Source: Faecimorpha sp963627615
GTDB lineage: Bacteria; Bacillota; Clostridia; Lachnospirales; Bianqueaceae
NCBI GenBank assembly: GCA_963627615.1
Contig: CAVGBV010000076.1
Span: 1 to 11,440 of the forward strand
Direction: 5' to 3'
Length of the DNA: 11,440 nt
Part shown: positions 6,663 through 11,440 of the stretch, piece by piece
Layout: every line of letters starts with the position of its first letter
Position numbering within the stretch: position 1 is the stretch's first letter
Notes under the pieces: generated by a model
Seen by the model: the letters and a program-made list of their open reading frames with translations, nothing else
What the model was told of the DNA's origin: nothing
The model's database searches: none
Made by a program: the position numbers and the translations under genes

Positions 6663-8645
6663 ATGAGTTCCAAATATCAACGTCAATATTTTGTTCCGGA
6701 AGCTCCCACCTACGACTGGGTTCGCAAAGACCATATCGACAAAGCGCCTCTCTGGTGTTCCGTCGATCTTCGGGACGGCAACCAGGCTCTGATTGAGCCT
6801 ATGAGCCTCAGTGAAAAGCTGGAGTTCTTTCAGCTTCTGGTCTCCATCGGCTTCAAGGAGATCGAAGTCGGTTTTCCTGCCGCCTCCGAAACAGAATTTG
6901 ACTTTATCCGGACTCTGATCGAGCAGGACATGATCCCGCCGGACGTGACGATTCAGGTCCTGACCCAGGCGCGGGAACATATCATCCGCCGTACATTCGA
7001 AGCGGTCAAGGGCGCGCCGCGCGCCGTGATCCATCTCTACAACTCCACCTCTGTCGCACAGCGGGAACAGGTATTCAAAAAGGACAAGGAGCAGATCAAG
7101 CAGCTCGCCATTGATGGCGCCCGCCTTCTAAAGCGCCTTGCAGATGAGACCGATGGTAATTTCTCTTTTGAATACAGTCCGGAAAGCTTTCACGGAACCG
7201 AAGTGGAGTATGCTCTTGAGGTCTGCAACGCCGTACTGGATGTATGGCAGCCCACGCCGGATCATAAGGCCATTATCAATATTCCGGCGACCGTTGAGAC
7301 CGCGATGCCCCATGTCTTTGCGACGCAGATCGAATATCTGCACAAACACCTCAAATACCGCAGCAATGTGCTGATCAGCCTGCATCCTCATAATGACAGA
7401 GGATGCGGTGTCGCCGATGCGGAGCTTGGCGTGCTGGCCGGCGCCGATCGTGTCGAGGGCACACTGTTCGGCAATGGCGAGCGAACCGGCAATGTGGATC
7501 TGATCACCGTCGCCATGAACCTTTTCTCCTATGGTGTGGATCCCGGTCTTGACTTCTCTGCCATGCCTCAGATTCGCGAAGTATATGAACGGCTTACCCG
7601 CATGCAGGTGCCGGATCGTCAGCCTTATGCCGGCGACCTGGTATTTACCGCTTTTTCTGGTTCCCATCAGGATGCCATTGCCAAGGGTATGGCCTGGAGA
7701 GAGGCACACGCACTGAAGGAGTGGACTGTCCCCTATCTGCCCATCGACCCCTTGGATGTCGGACGCACCTATGACGCGGATGTCATCCGCATCAACAGCC
7801 AGTCCGGCAAGGGAGGCGTCGCCTATATTCTTAAGCAGAACTTCTCCATCTCTATCCCGGAAAAAATGCGGGAGGAAGTGGGCTATGCCGTAAAACAGGT
7901 TTCTGATGAAGAACACAAGGAGCTGTCCCCGCAATGGGTTTATGAGATCTTCTCCGAAAACTACCTGGATTATACGCCGATCTTTACCATCAGTGAGTGC
8001 CATTTCCGCCAGACGGAGGGTATCATGGCAGAATCTACCATTCAGTGCGGTGAGAAGAAGACGATCGTAGACGCAAACGGAAACGGACGTCTGGATGCCG
8101 TCAGCAACACAATCAAGCAGTATTTCGGTATCAGCTATGAATTAACAGTCTATGAAGAGCACGCATTGTCCCGCGGATCTTCCTCCAAGGCCATGGCATA
8201 TGTCGGAATCGTATGCCAGGATCACACCTATTGGGGATGCGGCATTGACGACGATATCATCTCCGCCTCAATTCACGCGCTGGTCGTTGCCGTCAATAAA
8301 CTCCCGCAGCTGCAAAATGATACGCACATCCAGGATGATCGGTTAATGAATATGCTGAATTATATCCAAACCAACTATCAGACAGTCACACTGGAGGACA
8401 TGGCCGCACAATTCCATCTGTCCACGCCCTATATCTCCAAATACATCAAGGACAAATCCGGAAAGACCTTTGGCGAGCAGGTGACGCAGGTTCGTCTGAA
8501 GCGTGCGAAAACGCTGCTCAAGAATGGGAATATGACGGTCGAAAATATATCCTATGCCGTAGGATATCCCAATGCCGAACATTTCACGAGGGTATTCAAA
8601 AAAGCATTTCAGATGACCCCCTTACAGTACCGGAAGATGAATTAA
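6663..8645 (+). CDS. leuA: 2-isopropylmalate synthase fused to a C-terminal AraC-type DNA-binding domain
   Basis: One uninterrupted 660-residue frame. Residues about 1-550 are a complete type 2 (long-form) LeuA, which condenses acetyl-CoA with 2-oxoisovalerate in leucine biosynthesis. Visible parts are LWCSVDLRDGNQAL (30-43, D38 metal ligand), SLHPHNDRG (H241, H243), GNGERTGN (270-277) and a regulatory domain at about 430-548 with GNGRLDAV, EEHALSRG and WGCGID. After a linker of about 10 residues, 556-660 is a full AraC/XylS double HTH: first HTH at about 576-598 (VTLEDMAAQFHLSTPYISKY), second at 624-645, ending in the family signature YAVGYPNAEHFTRVFKKAFQ and TPLQYRK. Ordinary LeuA stops near residue 550. 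AGAAGG lies 9 bases before the ATG. The gene is alone between two terminators, with no leuB or leuCD beside it. Leucine-controlled DNA binding is inference. Confidence 0.93.
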   Translation: MSSKYQRQYFVPEAPTYDWVRKDHIDKAPLWCSVDLRDGNQALIEPMSLSEKLEFFQLLVSIGFKEIEVGFPAASETEFDFIRTLIEQDMIPPDVTIQVLTQAREHIIRRTFEAVKGAPRAVIHLYNSTSVAQREQVFKKDKEQIKQLAIDGARLLKRLADETDGNFSFEYSPESFHGTEVEYALEVCNAVLDVWQPTPDHKAIINIPATVETAMPHVFATQIEYLHKHLKYRSNVLISLHPHNDRGCGVADAELGVLAGADRVEGTLFGNGERTGNVDLITVAMNLFSYGVDPGLDFSAMPQIREVYERLTRMQVPDRQPYAGDLVFTAFSGSHQDAIAKGMAWREAHALKEWTVPYLPIDPLDVGRTYDADVIRINSQSGKGGVAYILKQNFSISIPEKMREEVGYAVKQVSDEEHKELSPQWVYEIFSENYLDYTPIFTISECHFRQTEGIMAESTIQCGEKKTIVDANGNGRLDAVSNTIKQYFGISYELTVYEEHALSRGSSSKAMAYVGIVCQDHTYWGCGIDDDIISASIHALVVAVNKLPQLQNDTHIQDDRLMNMLNYIQTNYQTVTLEDMAAQFHLSTPYISKYIKDKSGKTFGEQVTQVRLKRAKTLLKNGNMTVENISYAVGYPNAEHFTRVFKKAFQMTPLQYRKMN

Positions 8646-8651
8646 AAAACC

Positions 8652-8686
8652 GGCGGCTCACTGGATACAGTGAGCCGCCATTTTTT
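8652..8686. terminator. Bidirectional terminator between leuA-araC and the GH25 gene
   Basis: A perfect 12-bp stem, GGCGGCTCACTG (8652-8663) and CAGTGAGCCGCC (8668-8679), with a GATA loop is flanked by an A-tract (8644-8649) and TTTTTT (8681-8686). It can therefore stop both converging transcripts. It begins 6 bases after the leuA-araC stop and ends 1 base before the GH25 stop. Confidence 0.93.
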
Positions 8687-8687
8687 C

Positions 8688-9314
8688 TCATTCCAGCTGA
8701 TTAAGTCCCGCGCGCCGGATAATCGCTGGATAATCCCTATATCCGCGGTTCAAATCAACATTTCCTATGATCCCCGGTATCCGCCCGGTATCACTGTACT
8801 GCCAGATTCCGACATTTTCCCGCCCCGGCGTCTCGCCCTCTCGGTAACGTGCGTACCACAGATCGTACTCCGTCAGTTCCGCCGGATAAAAAACATTTTG
8901 CAGAAAATCCGTATTGGCATAATACATGGCATAATAGCCTAGCTCCTGAACGGTGCCGCAAAACGCTTTAACCAAATCCGTCGCCAGACGCTGCGTCACC
9001 TCCACACCATTTCTCCTGGCATACAGCACCGAATCATATTCATAATCAAAGCAGACCGGATATTCCAGGCGGTACGGACGAACCGCCTCCAGACACCTTC
9101 GGGCCTCTTCTGACGCCGCCTGCGGGCTCAGCGCATAAGAAAACCAATACACGCCGCAGGGAATCCCCAATCGGTTGCATTCTGTAATATTGCGTTCGAA
9201 CTGCGGATCCAGTGTTCCTGTACCAAAGCCTGCCCGAATAATAACAAAATCCGTCGTCACCTGTTCCCAGTCGATCTGTCCCTGAAACCGGCTGACATCA
9301 ATTCCGTTCCACAT
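8688..9314 (-). CDS. GH25 family muramidase (lysozyme) without signal peptide
   Basis: A 208-residue protein that is a single GH25 catalytic barrel, expected to cut the N-acetylmuramyl-beta-1,4-N-acetylglucosamine bond of peptidoglycan. Signatures in order: GIDVSRFQG (D6), DFVIIRAGFGTG (22-33), GVYWFSYAL (54-62), CFDYEYD with the catalytic pair D90 and E92, DLWYARY (151-157), IWQYSD (170-175) and GNVDLNRGY (184-192, D187). The start is taken as ATG at 9314 because AGGAAG lies 8 bases upstream; the GTG at 9323 overlaps that site. No signal peptide, wall-binding repeats or membrane segment are present, which is unusual for a secreted cell-wall enzyme and more like an endolysin or an enzyme released by another route. 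No holin or phage gene is nearby. The gap to the upstream reductase gene is 56 bases. Confidence 0.9.
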   Translation of the reverse strand: MWNGIDVSRFQGQIDWEQVTTDFVIIRAGFGTGTLDPQFERNITECNRLGIPCGVYWFSYALSPQAASEEARRCLEAVRPYRLEYPVCFDYEYDSVLYARRNGVEVTQRLATDLVKAFCGTVQELGYYAMYYANTDFLQNVFYPAELTEYDLWYARYREGETPGRENVGIWQYSDTGRIPGIIGNVDLNRGYRDYPAIIRRAGLNQLE

Positions 9315-9322
9315 TTTCAACA

Positions 9323-9328
9323 CTTCCT
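9323..9328 (-). promoter_or_regulatory. Ribosome binding site that sets the GH25 start
   Basis: AGGAAG on the minus strand lies 8 bases before the ATG at 9314. Earlier in-frame GTG (9323) and TTG (9320) codons overlap or abut it, so they are unlikely starts. Confidence 0.65.
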
Positions 9329-9370
9329 ATACGGAGATGCTACAGTATATTCCGTTCTCCCCGCTTTGGT

Positions 9371-10342
9371 TCAGACGGTCTCATTTTGGAGCAGGGCATA
9401 ATAGTCCTCTGCATTGAGCGTCAGATCCGGTGCGGAGAGGGAGTCCATCATCTGTTCCAATCGGCTGCATCCCAGTATGGGAATGACTGGAAAGTCCTGA
9501 CTGGTCAGATACGCTACGGCCAATGCTGCAGGCGACACCCTGTATTTTTTGCAAAGCCATAGGGCCATCTCGATTCTCTGCCGGTTCGCTGGATCTTTGT
9601 ATTTCCCCAATGTGTCCAGCTTATCATATCCTCCCAGTGTCTGCGCTCTGCTAAAAAGCCCGTGGGCCTGAGCCGTAAAACACATCACAAGCATTCCGCT
9701 CTTCTTATATTCTTCGTATTCCTCAGGACGGATTGCAAGCTGCGTATCATCCTTATTGCAGCAGTCCTCAAATTTTGCCATGCTCCATTCGATCTGACTT
9801 GCCGTAAAGGGCGTCAGGCTATGCTCCTTTGCATATCGATTGGCCATCCGGATTCTGTCATATCTCCAATTGGAAGCCCCGATTGCGCCCACTTTTCCTT
9901 CTTTTACAAACCGGTCCAGTGTCTCCATCACTTCCGGCAAATCCATACTGCTGTGGTCTCGGTGCAGAAAATACAGATCAATATGATCTGTTCTGAGATC
10001 CAACAGCGAAGCCTCCAGGTCCTCCCGCAGGCACTTCGCGTTTAAGCGCGACTCATGCCGCTGATGAAGGGGCGGATGTCCGCCTTTGGTAATCAGATAC
10101 ACCTGGCTTCTGCATTTTCGATTCTCCAGATAACTGCCAATCACGTCTTCACAATATCCACATCGGCCGCCGTTTTTATACCACTCGCCGTAGACCCTGG
10201 CTGTATCCAGCACATTCACTCCTTGTTCTCTGGCATAATCTATAACCCGCCAGGATTCCTCCCTGCTCATCGGTTCGCCAAAATTAGTAGATCCCAGAGC
10301 GATTCGGGAGATCCTATGTCCCTGCCAATTGATTTGTTTCAT
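9371..10342 (-). CDS. Aldo/keto reductase
   Basis: A 323-residue NADPH-type oxidoreductase with the (beta/alpha)8 aldo/keto reductase fold, acting on carbonyl compounds or sugars; the substrate is unknown. The catalytic tetrad is visible: D46 and Y51 in LDTARVYGEW, K86 in LITKGG and H127 in FLHRDHS. The cofactor-binding half includes GAIGASNWR (152-160), ASQIEWSM (181-188) and PILGCSRLEQM (288-298). AAGGAGG lies 7 bases before the ATG, which fixes the start. A loop at 56-64 has two cysteines (GGRCGYC), and a CC pair lies at 194-195; whether these bind metal is not known. The gene is divergent from a second, distantly related aldo/keto reductase and may be cotranscribed with the GH25 gene downstream. 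Confidence 0.92.
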   Translation of the reverse strand: MKQINWQGHRISRIALGSTNFGEPMSREESWRVIDYAREQGVNVLDTARVYGEWYKNGGRCGYCEDVIGSYLENRKCRSQVYLITKGGHPPLHQRHESRLNAKCLREDLEASLLDLRTDHIDLYFLHRDHSSMDLPEVMETLDRFVKEGKVGAIGASNWRYDRIRMANRYAKEHSLTPFTASQIEWSMAKFEDCCNKDDTQLAIRPEEYEEYKKSGMLVMCFTAQAHGLFSRAQTLGGYDKLDTLGKYKDPANRQRIEMALWLCKKYRVSPAALAVAYLTSQDFPVIPILGCSRLEQMMDSLSAPDLTLNAEDYYALLQNETV

Positions 10343-10364
10343 TGCCTCGCCTCCTTATGCCCTC

Positions 10365-10370
10365 ATTATA
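10365..10370 (-). promoter_or_regulatory. Predicted -10 box of the minus-strand aldo/keto reductase
   Basis: TATAAT on the minus strand lies 22 bases before the start codon. No good -35 is seen 16-18 bases further upstream, so activity may depend on an activator, or the promoter is elsewhere. Confidence 0.4.
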
Positions 10371-10393
10371 CAGTATATTTTCAGAATACTCCA

Positions 10394-10422
10394 TGGACTT
10401 TTCCGGATAATTCATATATAAT
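10394..10422 (+). promoter_or_regulatory. Predicted promoter of the plus-strand [4Fe-4S] aldo/keto reductase
   Basis: TGGACT (10394-10399, 4 of 6) lies 17 bases before TATAAT (10417-10422). The -10 ends 29 bases before the start codon. Confidence 0.5.
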
Positions 10423-10438
10423 TAAATCAATCTAATTA
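10419..10438. promoter_or_regulatory. TAATTA pair near the transcription start of the [4Fe-4S] reductase gene
   Basis: TAATTA (10419-10424) and TAATTA (10433-10438) surround an 8-base centre. Each is self-complementary, so the pair is both a direct and an inverted repeat. It lies between the -10 and the ribosome binding site and may be an operator. It is AT-rich and could be chance. Confidence 0.3.
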
Positions 10439-10451
10439 AGGAGGTTTTCAT

Positions 10452-11440
10452 ATGCAGAAAAAGTACATTCCATCCCTTGATACAACTGTCTCCCGTCTAG
10501 GTTTCGGCGCTATGCGTATGCCCAGAATCGGCGAAGAGGTGGACACCGAGACCGTCAAAAAGATGGTTGACAGCGCGATCGCCGCAGGTCTGACATATTT
10601 TGATACCGCTTATGTTTATCATGGTCAAAAGAGCGAGGGCGTGTTAAAAGAATGTCTTGTCGACCGCTATCCGCGGGATTCCTTTACCATTGCTGACAAA
10701 ATTCCTTTATGGATGGCCAATGGACCGGAAGATGTTGCCAGAATCTTTGAAGAGGAACTGAGCCGTCTGGGTGTCAGTTACATCGACTTTCTGTTGCTCC
10801 ACGCGATGAATGCCGATCGTTGGGAAGACGCCAAGAAATGGCACGCCAATGAGTATCAGCAGGAATTGAAAAAGCAGGGCAAGATCCGCTTCGCTGGTTT
10901 TTCCTTCCATGATAAACCGGAAACGCTCCGCAAAATGTTAGCCGAGGGACAATGGGACTTCTGCCAGCTGCAGATCAATTATTTTGACTGGGATGATTAT
11001 GCTCAGGAATTATATAATATCGCGACCGAGGCAGGTGTTCCGATCATCGTCATGGAACCTATCCGAGGCGGCGCTCTGGCCAACCTTGCTCCTGATGTTG
11101 CCGCTCCGTTCCGTAAGGCATGTCCCGGCTCCACCGATGCCGAATGGGCATTGCGTTTTGTCGCCTCTCAGGACAATGTGGCCGTCATTCTGAGTGGTAT
11201 GTCCAATCTGGAACAGATGGAACAGAATCTTGCCACCTTCGACAAGATGCAGCCGCTGAATGAGACTGAACAGCAGGCAGTAAAGGATGTCATGGCTGCC
11301 ATTCACGCTAAGCCCCTGGTTCCGTGTACCGGCTGCCGATATTGCATGGACTGCCCCTTCGGCGTAGATATTCCTGCCGTCTTCAAAATATACAATGATT
11401 ACCAGATGTTCAACAACATCGATACCTGTAAAAACCGCTA
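10452..11440 (+). CDS. Aldo/keto reductase with C-terminal [4Fe-4S] motif (3' end cut off)
   Basis: The frame is open from the ATG at 10452 to the window edge (329 codons visible, no stop yet). AAGGAGGT (10438-10445) lies 6 bases before the start. The aldo/keto reductase tetrad is seen as D51 and Y56 (FDTAYVYHG), K83 (ADKIP) and H117 (LLLHAMN). The pattern from ILSGMSNLEQME (about residue 250 on) leads to a cysteine motif at 292-301, CTGCRYCMDCPFGVDIP, with Cx2Cx2Cx2CP spacing for one [4Fe-4S] cluster. This architecture is known for a family of anaerobe oxidoreductases that combine a flavin-free reductase barrel with a ferredoxin-like tail. The substrate and the electron partner are unknown. 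Little of the protein should be missing, as the family is usually about 370-380 residues. Confidence 0.92.
   Translation, partial: MQKKYIPSLDTTVSRLGFGAMRMPRIGEEVDTETVKKMVDSAIAAGLTYFDTAYVYHGQKSEGVLKECLVDRYPRDSFTIADKIPLWMANGPEDVARIFEEELSRLGVSYIDFLLLHAMNADRWEDAKKWHANEYQQELKKQGKIRFAGFSFHDKPETLRKMLAEGQWDFCQLQINYFDWDDYAQELYNIATEAGVPIIVMEPIRGGALANLAPDVAAPFRKACPGSTDAEWALRFVASQDNVAVILSGMSNLEQMEQNLATFDKMQPLNETEQQAVKDVMAAIHAKPLVPCTGCRYCMDCPFGVDIPAVFKIYNDYQMFNNIDTCKNR

Larger units (their letters stand above)
9341..10379. repeat. 11-base exact repeat upstream of both minus-strand genes
   Basis: TACAGTATATT occurs at 9341-9351, before the GH25 gene, and at 10369-10379, before the aldo/keto reductase gene. 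Read on the minus strand it contains TATACT, a near-consensus -10 box, so the repeat may simply be two promoters of one type. The second copy is part of an 11-base palindrome (TATAC-a-GTATA, 10367-10377). Confidence 0.3.

Noticed and set aside
8346..8645. AraC domain as a separate downstream gene rather than a fusion
   Set aside because: There is no stop between the domains and only a weak AGGAT before the internal ATG, so a fusion is the simplest reading. The internal start is kept as a low-interest finding.
1..11440. CRISPR arrays, tRNA or rRNA genes, insertion sequences, prophage structural genes
   Set aside because: I looked for regularly spaced repeats, cloverleaf-like stretches, transposase motifs and phage proteins and saw none. 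The lone GH25 gene is not enough to call a prophage.

Overview
The window looks like a chromosomal segment from an anaerobic, moderate-GC Firmicute, most likely a gut-type Clostridia (Lachnospiraceae/Oscillospirales-like). The basis is the Shine-Dalgarno sites (AGGAGG type), sigma-A promoters with TATAAT boxes, the iron-sulfur-rich proteins, a sensory-type [FeFe] hydrogenase and a long-form (type 2) LeuA. No rRNA, tRNA, CRISPR array, insertion sequence or phage structural gene was seen. The window is gene-dense, with no gene-free stretch over about 150 bases.

Left (1-826): the 5' part of a membrane sensor, probably a YesM/LytS-like histidine kinase, runs leftward off the edge. It is transcribed divergently from the next operon; each side has a recognisable promoter in the 151-base gap.

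Centre-left (827-6550): five tightly packed plus-strand genes, with gaps from a 4-base overlap to 15 bases, ending at one strong terminator. They encode a thioredoxin-like [2Fe-2S] ferredoxin, a HydS-type sensory [FeFe] hydrogenase with a C-terminal PAS domain, a SpoIIE/PP2C-type phosphatase with an extra C-terminal domain, a UAP1-like UDP-sugar pyrophosphorylase and an intracellular GH28 (polygalacturonase-like) enzyme. The first three match the known phosphatase-linked sensory hydrogenase arrangement (group C). The inferred role is redox or H2 sensing passed to protein dephosphorylation. The last two are carbohydrate genes that appear to share the transcript.

Centre (6551-8686): an isolated unit with a terminator on each side holds the most unusual gene of the window. 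It is a single 660-residue frame that joins a complete 2-isopropylmalate synthase (catalytic plus leucine-regulatory domains) to a complete C-terminal AraC-type double helix-turn-helix DNA-binding domain. Its promoter region carries a 20-base near-direct repeat spaced 36 bases apart and an imperfect dyad, one copy covering the -10 box. These are candidate operators for a leucine-sensing enzyme that also binds DNA.

Right (8688-11440): a minus-strand GH25 muramidase without a signal peptide, a minus-strand aldo/keto reductase, and a divergent plus-strand aldo/keto reductase with a C-terminal [4Fe-4S] motif that runs off the right edge.
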